From contig JACCTJ010000022.1 in assembly GCA_013812485.1 (NCBI GenBank), positions 1-23,727 of the forward strand: 23,727 nucleotides of DNA, in the 5' to 3' direction. The position numbers and the translations under genes were made by a program. Shown here in pieces: positions 13,879 to 21,512 of this stretch (within the stretch, counting starts at the first letter, position 1; each line of letters opens with the position of its first letter). Below the pieces are notes generated by a model that was given only the letters and a program-made list of their open reading frames with translations, was not told where the DNA came from and did not search any database. This DNA is from Thermoleophilaceae bacterium. Its GTDB lineage: Bacteria; Actinomycetota; Thermoleophilia; Solirubrobacterales; Thermoleophilaceae.

Positions 13879-14847
13879 GTGGCGAGGGGAGGGCATCCAA
13901 CGCTCGACAGCCTCGCGCGCTCGGGTTCGGCGACGCGTCGTCCGCGGCGCCGCGCGGTGCCACCGCGGACCCGCACCGACGCGCTCACGCCGGACGGTCC
14001 CGCCGCCGGCTCCGGTGGCGCCTCCGTCGCCCTCGAGGACCTCCGCCGCCATCTTCCCGGCCTCGAGCCGGAACGCCGGCTCACCGACTGGGGACGCTCG
14101 GAGCGGGTCGAGCGCCTCGTCGATCGCACGGTCGCCGACTTCCTCTACCACCTCTGGTTTCGCTGCGAGGTCGAGGGCATCGAGAACGTGCCCTCCGCGG
14201 GGGGCGCCCTGCTCGTCTCGAACCACGCCGGCGCGCTGCCTCCCGACGCGCCGATGATCGCCAAGGCGCTGCGCGAGGAGCATCCTCGCGCGCGTTCGCT
14301 CAACGTCGCCGTCGAGCCCGTCTTCAAGGCCTACCCGGGGCTCTCGATGCTCCTGCCGAAGGTGGGCTGCGTGGCGGCACACCCGGCCAACCTCCAGCGC
14401 CTGCTCCACGACGAGGAGGCGCTCGTGCTCACCTTCCCCGAGGGCCGGAAGGGACCGCGGAAGCTGTACAAGGACCGCTACCGGCTGCGCCGCTTCGGGC
14501 ACGGCGAGTTCGTCGCCTCGGCGCTGCGCGCGGACGTGCCGATCGTCCCCGTCTGCGTCGTCGGGGCCGAGGAGGCCGCGCCGATCTTCGCGCGCCTCGA
14601 CCTGCTGAAGCGCCTGACCGGATCGCTTCGGCTCCCGGTCGTCCCGAACTTCCCGCATCTCGGGCCGCTGGCCGTGGCCGGCTACCTCCCGGCCAAGTTC
14701 CGCATCCGCTTCCTCGAGCCCGTGCAGGTCGACGCGGCGCCCGGCGACCGCGGCGCGGTCCAGACCGCGACCGAGGAGGTCCGCGCCCGCGTCCAGGAGA
14801 CCCTGTTCGAGATGGTCGGCGCCCGCGACTCCGTCTGGCTGGGTTAG
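13879..14847 (+). CDS. PlsC-like lysophospholipid acyltransferase family protein
   Basis: The 322-residue protein has an LPLAT-type acyltransferase domain from about residue 90. The block-I motif is SNHAGALPPD, giving His116-X6-Asp123 instead of the classical HX4D. Block III is TFPEGRKG (185-192), and block IV is VPIVPVCVVGAEEA. Such enzymes move acyl groups to glycerol-based lipids; HX6D variants resemble a subgroup related to DGAT2/TMEM68-type proteins. The first 50 or so residues are low complexity (Arg, Pro, Ala). GTG 13879 follows a -10-like box by 6 bases. A similar acyltransferase-epimerase neighbour pair occurs in mycobacteria (Rv0502/Rv0501, from memory). The SDR gene follows after 9 bases, so the two are probably one operon. 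Acceptor and donor lipids are unknown. Confidence 0.85.
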   Translation: MARGGHPTLDSLARSGSATRRPRRRAVPPRTRTDALTPDGPAAGSGGASVALEDLRRHLPGLEPERRLTDWGRSERVERLVDRTVADFLYHLWFRCEVEGIENVPSAGGALLVSNHAGALPPDAPMIAKALREEHPRARSLNVAVEPVFKAYPGLSMLLPKVGCVAAHPANLQRLLHDEEALVLTFPEGRKGPRKLYKDRYRLRRFGHGEFVASALRADVPIVPVCVVGAEEAAPIFARLDLLKRLTGSLRLPVVPNFPHLGPLAVAGYLPAKFRIRFLEPVQVDAAPGDRGAVQTATEEVRARVQETLFEMVGARDSVWLG

Positions 14848-14856
14848 ATCCAGGCG

Positions 14857-16158
14857 ATGGGCTCGAAGCGTGTCCTCGTCACCGGGCTCTCGAGCTACTG
14901 GGGTGGCCGTCTGGCCGAGGCGCTCGAGGCGAGCGAGGAGATCGAGACGATCATCGGCGTCGACTCGCAGGACCCGACCCGCGAGCTCGAGCGCACCGAG
15001 TTCGTGCGGGTCGGGACCCAGCACTCGCTCCTGCGCCGGATCGTCGAGGCGGCCGAGATCGACACCGTGGTCGACACCCGCCTGATCGTCGATTCGGTCG
15101 TCGCCTCGGCCGGCCGGACCCACGAGAACAACGTCATCGGGACGATGAACATCCTCGCCGCCTGCGGCGGCCCTGATTCGAGCGTGCGCAGGCTGGTCTT
15201 CAAGTCCTCAGCGCACTACTACGGCTCCTCTCAGGACGACCCCGCCTTCTTCACCGAGGACATGGAGCGTCCTCACCCGCCGCGCACGCCGCTCGAGAAG
15301 GACATCGTCGAGGCCGAGGCCGCCGTGGTCGACTTCGCCGAGAAGAACCCCGAGGTGTCGGTCTCGATGCTGCGGTTCGCCAACGTGCTCGGACCCGACC
15401 TGCTCACCTCGCACCGGGCGCTCTTCGAGCTCCCGGCCGTGCCGATCATCCTCGGCTTCGATCCGCGCTACCAGTTCGTGCACGAGGACGACGTCGTCGC
15501 CGCGCTCGCCCACGTCCTGCACGCCGATCTCCCCGGCGTGTTCAACGTGGCCGCGGACGGGGTGCTCGCCCTGACCGAGGTGATCGACCTGCTCGGAAAG
15601 CGCTTCGCCCCCGTCCTGCCGCCGTGGGGAACCGGCCTGGCGGCAGCCGCGCTCCGCCGCCTCGGGGTCGAGCTCAGCCCCGAGATGCTCGAGCAGCTGC
15701 GCTTCGGCCGTGGGCTCGACAACCGCCGTCTCAAGGCCACCGGTTTCGTCTACCGCTGCACGACGCGCGAGGCCGTGATCGCGCTCGGCGAGCACATGCG
15801 CCTTGCGCCGATCATGCGCGGCGCCGCCGAGCCCTATCGCTACGAGCGCGAGGTCGAGGAGTTCCTGCGGCGCAGCCCGCACGTGCGCACGCACCCGCGC
15901 CGGCGCGAGCGCGCGAACGGCGACGCCACGGTGCTCGCCCCGGCGGCGCTCGCCGAGGAGCCGGACACTTCTCCGGCGGGTGCGGCGGCGCCGGTCGCGG
16001 GCTACGACGACCTCGAGGCCGAGGAGATCGCTCCTCTGCTCGACTCGCTCGAACCCGAGGGTCTGACCGCGCTCCGCGGGCACGAGCGCTCGAGGCGGGC
16101 GCGCCCCGAGGTGCTCAGGGCCATCGACAAGGCCCTCGCTCGCGGCGGCGGCGGCTGA
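14857..16158 (+). CDS. atypical NAD-dependent epimerase/dehydratase-family (SDR) protein
   Basis: The 433-residue protein begins with a Rossmann fold, VLVTGLSSYWGGRLAEAL, where the usual TGxxGxxG reads TG-LS-S-YW-G, so the middle Gly is Ser13. Extended-SDR landmarks are GVDSQDP, VDTRLIVDS, ENNVIGTMNILAAC, VFKSSAHYYG, MLRFANVLGP and FVHEDDVVAAL. At the place of the catalytic YxxxK, the sequence reads LEKDI (146-150), so Tyr and Lys are absent and redox chemistry is doubtful. Residues 340-385 are a low-complexity linker. Residues 388-430 look like a helical hairpin (YDDLEAEEIAPLLDSL, LRGHERSRRARPEVLRAIDKAL). ATG 14857 follows the acyltransferase by 9 bases. Similar actinobacterial proteins are annotated as GalE-like, but sugar epimerase activity is not supported here. 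Confidence 0.85.
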   Translation: MGSKRVLVTGLSSYWGGRLAEALEASEEIETIIGVDSQDPTRELERTEFVRVGTQHSLLRRIVEAAEIDTVVDTRLIVDSVVASAGRTHENNVIGTMNILAACGGPDSSVRRLVFKSSAHYYGSSQDDPAFFTEDMERPHPPRTPLEKDIVEAEAAVVDFAEKNPEVSVSMLRFANVLGPDLLTSHRALFELPAVPIILGFDPRYQFVHEDDVVAALAHVLHADLPGVFNVAADGVLALTEVIDLLGKRFAPVLPPWGTGLAAAALRRLGVELSPEMLEQLRFGRGLDNRRLKATGFVYRCTTREAVIALGEHMRLAPIMRGAAEPYRYEREVEEFLRRSPHVRTHPRRRERANGDATVLAPAALAEEPDTSPAGAAAPVAGYDDLEAEEIAPLLDSLEPEGLTALRGHERSRRARPEVLRAIDKALARGGGG

Positions 16159-16192
16159 CGGGAGCGCCCTCCCGCGCGGTTCTTGGGGAGGC

Positions 16193-16223
16193 CTGTCACC
16201 TCGCGCCGGCCGGCGTCTAGACT
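16193..16223 (+). promoter_or_regulatory. candidate promoter for the L,D-transpeptidase gene
   Basis: TAGACT (16218-16223) could be the -10 box, and CTGTCA (16193-16198) matches TTGACA at 4 of 6 with a long 19-base spacer. It would give a leader of about 10 bases before ATG 16240, with no Shine-Dalgarno. Confidence 0.35.
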
Positions 16224-16239
16224 CCGCTGCGGGTCTGCC

Positions 16240-17277
16240 ATGCGCCATCGCTCTCTCATCGCGGTCGTGGTCATCCTCGTCGTGCTCGTGGGAGGCGCCG
16301 CGGGGGTCTACGCCTACGACTCGGCCCGCGAGGACACGATCGCCCGAGGCATTACCGCCGGTGGCGTGGACCTCGGCGGCATGCGGCCCACCGAGGCCCG
16401 GCTCGCGCTCGAGGAGGCGATCGAGCGCCCGCTTCGCCGTGGGGTCAAGGTCCGCTACGAGGGCCGGACCTTCCGGCTGACCCCGCGCCGCGCGCGGCTC
16501 GAGACCGACATCGAGGGGATGGTGACTGAGGCGGTCGCCCGCAGCCGGGACGGCAACCTGATCTCGCGCACTGCCCGCGAGCTCTCGGGCGGAGAGGTCC
16601 GCGCCGAGCTCGACCCGCGCGTCTCCTACTCGCGGCGCGCGGTCGCCCGTCTCGTACGCCGGATCAAGCGCGAGTTCGACCGCCCGGCGAGGGAGCCCTC
16701 GGTCGCCTGGTCGGGCACCGGGCTCGACATCGAGCGGGGCCAGAGCGGTCGCAGGATCAACGCGAAGCGCCTGCGCGGCCAGATCGCCCAGGACCTCGTC
16801 CTGCCCGGCGCGCGGGTCGTGCGGCCCCGGGCCAAGGTCGTGCGCACCTCGACCACGCGCTCGGAGCTCCGTCGGCGCTACCCCAAGGTCGTCACCGTCG
16901 ACCGCTCGGGCTTCAAGCTCCGCTTCTACCGCAACCTGAAGCTCGTCGAGAGCTATCCGATCGCCGTCGGCCAGGCCGGTCTCGAGACACCGGCCGGGCT
17001 GCACAGCATCCAGAGCAAGGCGATCGATCCGGCCTGGCAGGTGCCGGAGCGCGACTGGGCGGGCAAGCTCGCCGGCAAGACCATCCCCGGCGGTCGGGCC
17101 GACAACCCGCTCAAGGCTCGCTGGATGGGAATCTTCGACGGCGCGGGGATCCACGGCACCGAGGAGGTCTCCTCGCTCGGCACGAACGCCTCGCACGGCT
17201 GCATCCGCATGGCCGTGCCCGCGGTCAAGGAGCTGTACGACCGGGTAGCGGTCGGCGCCCCCGTGTACATCTCCTAG
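16240..17277 (+). CDS. L,D-transpeptidase (YkuD domain) with PG-binding-like domains
   Basis: This 345-residue envelope enzyme has an N-terminal membrane anchor or uncleaved signal (about 5-24). Two repeat-like segments follow, resembling the peptidoglycan-binding domain found in front of YkuD domains (about 37-110 and 125-195; GGVDLGGMRPTEARLALEEAI). The C-terminal YkuD domain (about 220-345) contains His305 (GIHGTEE) and SHGCIRM with catalytic Cys321. L,D-transpeptidases form 3-3 crosslinks in peptidoglycan or attach proteins to it, outside the membrane, and are carbapenem-sensitive. ATG 16240 is chosen because the hydrophobic segment follows at once and a -10-like TAGACT lies upstream. The gene stands alone; the next gene converges on it. 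Confidence 0.93.
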   Translation: MRHRSLIAVVVILVVLVGGAAGVYAYDSAREDTIARGITAGGVDLGGMRPTEARLALEEAIERPLRRGVKVRYEGRTFRLTPRRARLETDIEGMVTEAVARSRDGNLISRTARELSGGEVRAELDPRVSYSRRAVARLVRRIKREFDRPAREPSVAWSGTGLDIERGQSGRRINAKRLRGQIAQDLVLPGARVVRPRAKVVRTSTTRSELRRRYPKVVTVDRSGFKLRFYRNLKLVESYPIAVGQAGLETPAGLHSIQSKAIDPAWQVPERDWAGKLAGKTIPGGRADNPLKARWMGIFDGAGIHGTEEVSSLGTNASHGCIRMAVPAVKELYDRVAVGAPVYIS

Positions 17278-17298
17278 GACTCGCCGGGCCCGCGGGCC

Positions 17299-17571
17299 TC
17301 AGACCCCGATTCGGTCGGGCGGAAGCTCCTCCCAGCCCGACTCGCGCAGGGAGGCGTGGCGCGCGGCATGTCGAAAGCACAGCGTGGCGATGAACACCCC
17401 GCGCATGCGCTTGCGAAACACCGCGTACCACATGGTCGAGGCGTCGCGGGGGCCCTGGATCCGGTGCCACGGGCGCTCGGGATCGTTGCGATCGTCGGCC
17501 AGCCCCGCTTCGTTCAGCTGAGCCCGAGTGGCCACGCGTCCGTCATCCGTGTTGACAAAGAAGAACCCCAT
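17299..17571 (-). CDS. small unknown protein on the minus strand
   Basis: The 90-residue protein is not one I recognise. It begins [20 protein letters not shown] and contains WHRIQGPRDASTMWYAVFRKRMRGVF and IATLCFRHAARHASLRESGWEEL. The mix of aromatic and basic residues and the G/C preference at third codon positions make it look coding, more so than the overlapping plus-strand reading. No membrane span or signal is evident. ATG 17571 has no Shine-Dalgarno, but TAGGCT lies 8 bases upstream on the same strand, again suggesting a leaderless transcript. Its 5' end overlaps any plausible start of the recombinase gene on the other strand. It converges with the L,D-transpeptidase gene across 21 bases. 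Confidence 0.6.
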   Translation of the reverse strand: MGFFFVNTDDGRVATRAQLNEAGLADDRNDPERPWHRIQGPRDASTMWYAVFRKRMRGVFIATLCFRHAARHASLRESGWEELPPDRIGV

Positions 17572-18529
17572 CGAAGGCCAGCCTAGATGGCAGGCGGCAC
17601 TGGCCGGGTTCGATCGGGCGCTGAGGGCCCGCGCCCTGAGTGAGCGCACGCGCCGGGCCTACGGGTCGGACATCGAGCGCCTGGCCGCCTTCGCCGGCGA
17701 GGCGCTCGACCTCGGCCCGGCGGAGCTCGGCCCGCGCGAGCTGCGCCGCTTCGCCCAGGCGCTCTCGGAGGGTGGCGACTCGAAGGCCACGGTGGCCCGC
17801 CGCCTCGCCGCCGCGCGGACGTTCTATCGCCACCTGCTCGAACGCGGGGAGATCGACGCGAACCCTGCCGACCTCGTCTCGAGCCCGAAGCGCGAGAGCT
17901 ACCTGCCGCGCGTGCTCAAGGCCACCGAGGCCGCCGGGTTGCTCGACCGCATCCCCGCGACAACGCCGCTCGAGCTGCGCGACCGCGCTCTGCTCGAGCT
18001 CGCCTACGGCGGGGGGCTTCGGGCGCAGGAGATCGTCGACCTCGAGCTCACCAGCCTCGACGTCGACTCCGAGCAGGTCCGAGTCGAGGGCAAGGGCGGG
18101 CGCTCACGGGTCGTCCCGCTCGGCGAGCCCGGCTGGCGGGCGCTCGAGCGCTACCTCGGTCGCGGTCGAACGGCGCTGCTCGGCGGCGAGCGCACCGAGC
18201 CGGGGGAAGAGGCGGGCCCGGCGGGCGCCGAGCCGGCCCGGCTGCGGACCGAGACCGCGCTCTTCGTCTCGCGCAGCGGCCGCCGCCTCTCGACCTCCGA
18301 CGTTCGCCGCCGGCTCGCGATCTGGACCCGCCGCGCCGCGCTGGCGGGCGGAGTCTCGCCTCACACCCTGCGCCACTCCTTCGCCACGCACCTGCTCGAG
18401 GGCGGCGCCGACCTGCGCTCGATCCAGGAGCTGCTCGGACACGCCAGCATCTCCACCACGCAGGTCTACACCCGCGTTGACTCACGCCGCCTGAAAAGCG
18501 CATACGCTACGGCGCATCCGCGTGCCTGA
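17549..18529 (+). CDS. tyrosine recombinase, XerC/XerD type
   Basis: The 326-residue protein has an N-terminal SAM-like core-binding domain ([32 protein letters not shown]) and a C-terminal catalytic domain. Active-site residues are visible: Arg in [12 protein letters not shown], Lys in the beta-hairpin VEGKGGRSR, HxxR in [17 protein letters not shown], His in ELLGHASIS and the Tyr nucleophile in TTQVYTRVD. An insert of about 20 residues rich in Glu/Gly/Ala lies between beta-strand and HxxR motifs. Xer proteins resolve chromosome dimers at dif. Proximity to a WhiG-type sigma and dprA matches the conserved actinobacterial neighbourhood, so I read it as chromosomal, not phage-borne. The start is unsure: GTG 17549, TTG 17552 or GTG 17528, none with a Shine-Dalgarno. 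Confidence 0.88.
   Translation: MLTKKNPIEGQPRWQAALAGFDRALRARALSERTRRAYGSDIERLAAFAGEALDLGPAELGPRELRRFAQALSEGGDSKATVARRLAAARTFYRHLLERGEIDANPADLVSSPKRESYLPRVLKATEAAGLLDRIPATTPLELRDRALLELAYGGGLRAQEIVDLELTSLDVDSEQVRVEGKGGRSRVVPLGEPGWRALERYLGRGRTALLGGERTEPGEEAGPAGAEPARLRTETALFVSRSGRRLSTSDVRRRLAIWTRRAALAGGVSPHTLRHSFATHLLEGGADLRSIQELLGHASISTTQVYTRVDSRRLKSAYATAHPRA
17580..17585 (-). promoter_or_regulatory. candidate leaderless -10 box for the 90-residue gene
   Basis: TAGGCT on the minus strand ends 8 bases before the ATG at 17571. It lies inside the 5' part of the recombinase gene. No -35 is evident. Confidence 0.3.
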
Positions 18530-18544
18530 CACGAACGTGCCCAA

Positions 18545-18550
18545 TACAAT
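18545..18550 (+). promoter_or_regulatory. candidate -10 box for the sigma factor gene
   Basis: TACAAT (18545-18550) lies in the 44-base gap after the recombinase gene and predicts a start near 18557, with GGGGA (18561-18565) serving as ribosome-binding site. CTGACA at 18526-18531 would be a good -35 but is only 13 bases away. Confidence 0.45.
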
Positions 18551-18573
18551 TGCGAGCACCGGGGAACGTAGAC

Positions 18574-19371
18574 GTGGCCATGGAGACCAACGTCAAGGCG
18601 ATCGAGCTCAAGGAGCTCTGGCGCCGCTACAAGCTCGAGGCCGACGAGCACGCCCGCGAGCGCCTCGTGCTCGCCTACTCGCCGCTCGTCAAGTACGTCG
18701 CCGGCCGGATGGCGAGCGGGCTTCCGGCGCACGTCGAAGAGGGCGACCTGATCTCCTACGGGCTGCTCGGACTGATCTCCGCGGTCAAGCGCTACGACCC
18801 AGGTCGCCAGATCAAGTTCGAGACCTTCGCGATCACCCGCATCAAGGGCTCGATCATCGACGAGCTGCGCTCGCTCGACTGGGTGCCGCGCTCGGTGCGC
18901 GCCAAGGCACGCGAGATCGAGAAGGTCAACTCGTCGCTCGAGCACAAGCTCCAGCGGGCCCCGACCGACACCGAGATGGCGAAGGCGCTTGAGACGACGG
19001 TGGACCAATTCCAGGCCTCGCTGACACAGATCTCGAACTCTTCGGTGGTCGCCCTCGACGAGCTGTGGTCGCTCTCGGACGCCTCCGGCGACCAGGTGTC
19101 CCTGCTCGACACGATCCAGGATCCGAACGCGATCGATCCGGCGCACGCGATGGATGCATCGGAGCGCAAGGACCGTCTGGCCGACGCGATCGAGCGCCTG
19201 CCCGACCGCGAGAAGCTTGTCGTCGCGCTCTACTACTACGAGAACCTGACGCTGCGCGAGATCGGGGACGTTCTCGGCGTCACCGAGTCGCGCGTCTCGC
19301 AGTTGCACACGAAGGCGATCCTGCGCCTCAACTCCCGTCTCGCCGACGACGTTCGCGAGGACCCGACTTAG
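18574..19371 (+). CDS. RNA polymerase sigma factor, WhiG/FliA family
   Basis: This 265-residue sigma-70 group 3 factor has region 2 at LAYSPLVKYVAGRMASGLPAHVEEGDLISYGLLGLISAVKRYD and IKFETFAITRIKGSIIDELRSLDWVPRSVR (about 33-110), region 3 (about 111-175), and region 4 with helix-turn-helix LTLREIGDVLGVTESRVSQLHTKAILRL. The DWVPRSVR and TESRVSQ(L/I)HTK phrases are typical of WhiG (Streptomyces sporulation) and FliA (flagella). Which role applies cannot be read here. GTG 18574 is chosen for GGGGA eight bases upstream; ATG 18580 two codons later is possible. It follows the Xer gene, echoing the dprA-whiG-xer neighbourhood of other actinobacteria. An anti-sigma partner is not visible. Confidence 0.93.
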   Translation: MAMETNVKAIELKELWRRYKLEADEHARERLVLAYSPLVKYVAGRMASGLPAHVEEGDLISYGLLGLISAVKRYDPGRQIKFETFAITRIKGSIIDELRSLDWVPRSVRAKAREIEKVNSSLEHKLQRAPTDTEMAKALETTVDQFQASLTQISNSSVVALDELWSLSDASGDQVSLLDTIQDPNAIDPAHAMDASERKDRLADAIERLPDREKLVVALYYYENLTLREIGDVLGVTESRVSQLHTKAILRLNSRLADDVREDPT

Positions 19372-19375
19372 GGAG

Positions 19376-19381
19376 TATTTT
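19376..19381 (+). promoter_or_regulatory. candidate -10 box for the EF-G-like gene
   Basis: TATTTT is an unusually A/T-rich hexamer in this window and lies between the sigma factor stop and the EF-G-like start. It would give a leader of about 20 bases containing the strong AGGAG ribosome-binding site (19398-19402). No clear -35 is seen. Confidence 0.35.
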
Positions 19382-19408
19382 CCGTCCTCCCGAGCAGAGG
19401 AGAGGCGG

Positions 19409-21478
19409 ATGCACGAGACCGCGAAGCGGATTCGCAACGTCGCCCTGGTGGGCCATCGAGGCAGCGGCAAGACGACGCTGAACGAGGCGCTGCTGTTCCA
19501 GGCGGGGGCCGTCAGCCGCCTCGGATCGGTGACCGAGGGCACCACGGTGTCTGACTCCGCGCTCGACGAGAAGGCGCGCGGCATGTCGATCGCCTCTAGC
19601 CTCGCCACTTTCCGCTGGGACGAGCGCAAGATCAACCTGATCGACACGCCCGGCGAGCCGAGCTTCGTCGCCGACGCGCTGGCCGCCCTGCGCGTATGCG
19701 AGGGCGCGGTCTTCGTCGTCAACGGCGTGATGGGAGTCGAGGTCAACACCGTGCGCCTGTGGGAGCGCGCCGAGGAGCTCAACCTGTCGCGGCTCCTGTT
19801 CGTGAACATGCTCGACCGCGAGCGCGCCGACTTCTTTCGCGTCCTCGACGGGCTGAAGGCCTCCTTCGGGCCGCACGTCGTCGCCACCGAGATCCCGATC
19901 GGCTCCGAGCAGGAGCTGCGCGGCGTCGTCGACCTCGTCGACATGAAGGCCTACGAGTATTCGGGCGACGGGCGCGACAACTGCGCCGAGATCCCCATCC
20001 CGGGCGCCCTGCGCGAGCTCGCCGAGGAGTACCGCGACAAGCTGATGGACGAGGTGGCCGAGGTCTCGGACGAGCTGATGGAGCGCTACCTCGAGGGCGA
20101 GGAGATCTCTCACGAGGAGACCGTCGCCGCGCTCAAGAGCGGGGTGACCGAGGGGCGGCTCTTCCCGGTCACCTGCGGGGTCGCCGCGAGGAATCTCGCC
20201 ACTAACCGCCTGCTCGACGCGCTCGTCGAGGATCTGCCCTCGCCCGCTCGCAAGGGTCCGGTACGCGCCGGCGAGACGACGCTCGAGCCGGTCGAGGACG
20301 CGGACACGATCGCCTTCGTGTTCAAGACGCTCGCCGATCCCTTCGCCGGGCGCATCAACCTCTTCCGCGTCTACCAGGGCGTGCTCGAGGGCGACTCGGT
20401 GATGGTCAACTGCCGCGCCCACGCCAAGGAGCGGATCGGGCAGCTGCTCGTGCCCCGGGGCAAGGAGATGAGCCAGGCCGACGAGTTCGGCCCGGGCGAC
20501 ATCGGCGCGGTGGCGAAGCTGAAGGAGACCCGCGCCGGCGACGTGCTCGCGAGCGCCGACCGCGAGCTGACGCTGTCCCTGCCGACGCCGCCCGCGCCGG
20601 TGATGGCCTTCGCGATCGAGGCAAAGGCCAAGGGCGACGAGGACAAGGTGTTCACGGCCCTGCGCCGGCTGCAGGAGGAGGACCCGACGATCGACCTGCA
20701 CCGCGACGCCCAGACCGGTGAGCAGATCGTCGCTGGGCTGTCGCAGGTCCACGTCGAGGTGATCGTCGGGCGGCTGCGAGAGCGCTTCGGCGTCGAGGTC
20801 GAGCTGCGGCCGCCACGGGTTCCCTACCAGGAGACGATCAAGGCGAGCGCCAAGGCGCACGGGCGCTACAAGAAGCAGACGGGGGGGCGCGGCCAGTTCG
20901 GCGACTGCCACATCGAGGTCGAGCCGCTGCCGCACGGGGCGGGGTTCGAGTTCGTCAACGCGATCAAGGGCGGCGTGATCCCAACCGGGTTCATACCGGC
21001 CGTCGAGAAGGGGATCCTCGAGGCGATGGCGCACGGGACCGTCGCCGGCTGCCCCGTCAAGGACGTCAAGGTGCGCCTCTACGACGGCTCGTACCACTCC
21101 GTCGACTCGTCCGAGATGGCGTTCAAGGTAGCCGGCTCGATGGCGTTCAAGGAGGCGATGGAGAACGCCTCGCCCGTGCTGCTCGAGCCGATAATGACGG
21201 TCGTCGTCGCCGTGCCGGAGGACACCGTCGGCGACGTGATCGGCGACCTCAACGGCCGTCGTGGGCGGCCGCTCGGGATGGAGCAGAAGGGCTCCATGCA
21301 AGCTGTCCGCGCCGAGGTGCCGATGGCCGAGATGCTCGCCTACGCGCCCGACCTGCGCTCGATAACCGGCGGGCGCGGGGAGTACTCGCTCGAGTTCGCG
21401 CGCTACGAAGAGGTCCCGTCGCACCTGGCCCAGAAGGTCGTCGCGGCCGCCGCGGAGGACGAGGCCGTGAAGGCCTAG
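19409..21478 (+). CDS. EF-G-like translational GTPase (EF-G2-type paralogue)
   Basis: The 689-residue protein has the five-domain layout of EF-G: GTPase domain with P-loop GHRGSGKT (15-22), domain II about 295-385, and domains III-V with PYQETIKASAKAHGRYKKQTGGRGQFG and GRRGRPLGMEQKG. Two G motifs depart from EF-G. DTPGH reads DTPGE (79-83), so the catalytic His is Glu83, and NKxD reads NMLD (133-136), losing the nucleotide-contacting Lys. Switch I reads ARGMSI. These point to an EF-G2/FusA2-like paralogue, not the main factor; such proteins have poorly known roles and may bind ribosomes without fast GTP hydrolysis. AGGAG six bases upstream fixes ATG 19409. rpsL, rpsG and tuf are not nearby, which also argues against canonical fusA. 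Confidence 0.92.
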   Translation: MHETAKRIRNVALVGHRGSGKTTLNEALLFQAGAVSRLGSVTEGTTVSDSALDEKARGMSIASSLATFRWDERKINLIDTPGEPSFVADALAALRVCEGAVFVVNGVMGVEVNTVRLWERAEELNLSRLLFVNMLDRERADFFRVLDGLKASFGPHVVATEIPIGSEQELRGVVDLVDMKAYEYSGDGRDNCAEIPIPGALRELAEEYRDKLMDEVAEVSDELMERYLEGEEISHEETVAALKSGVTEGRLFPVTCGVAARNLATNRLLDALVEDLPSPARKGPVRAGETTLEPVEDADTIAFVFKTLADPFAGRINLFRVYQGVLEGDSVMVNCRAHAKERIGQLLVPRGKEMSQADEFGPGDIGAVAKLKETRAGDVLASADRELTLSLPTPPAPVMAFAIEAKAKGDEDKVFTALRRLQEEDPTIDLHRDAQTGEQIVAGLSQVHVEVIVGRLRERFGVEVELRPPRVPYQETIKASAKAHGRYKKQTGGRGQFGDCHIEVEPLPHGAGFEFVNAIKGGVIPTGFIPAVEKGILEAMAHGTVAGCPVKDVKVRLYDGSYHSVDSSEMAFKVAGSMAFKEAMENASPVLLEPIMTVVVAVPEDTVGDVIGDLNGRRGRPLGMEQKGSMQAVRAEVPMAEMLAYAPDLRSITGGRGEYSLEFARYEEVPSHLAQKVVAAAAEDEAVKA

Positions 21479-21512
21479 CGCCGCCGTGGCGCCGTTCTTG
21501 CAGCTCCCGTTC

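Noticed and set aside
12763-15123. 786-codon minus-strand open frame
   Set aside because: Only the part from 13800 down encodes the alpha/beta hydrolase. The rest is antisense to the acyltransferase and SDR genes, whose motifs prove the plus-strand coding.
15208-17196. 662-codon minus-strand open frame
   Set aside because: Antisense shadow of the SDR and L,D-transpeptidase genes, with no recognisable motif.
17552-17557. Perfect -35 hexamer TTGACA at the recombinase 5' end
   Set aside because: No -10-like hexamer lies 15-19 bases downstream; the nearest, TAGATG at 17584, is 26 bases away.
17356-17586. 76-codon plus-strand frame opposite the 90-residue gene
   Set aside because: The minus-strand reading has the better third-position G/C bias and a more protein-like sequence; this one ends inside the recombinase gene start.
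17549-18529. Possible integrase of a mobile element
   Set aside because: No attachment repeats, excisionase, tRNA or phage genes lie nearby, and the sequence is like chromosomal XerC/XerD with the expected sigma-factor neighbour.
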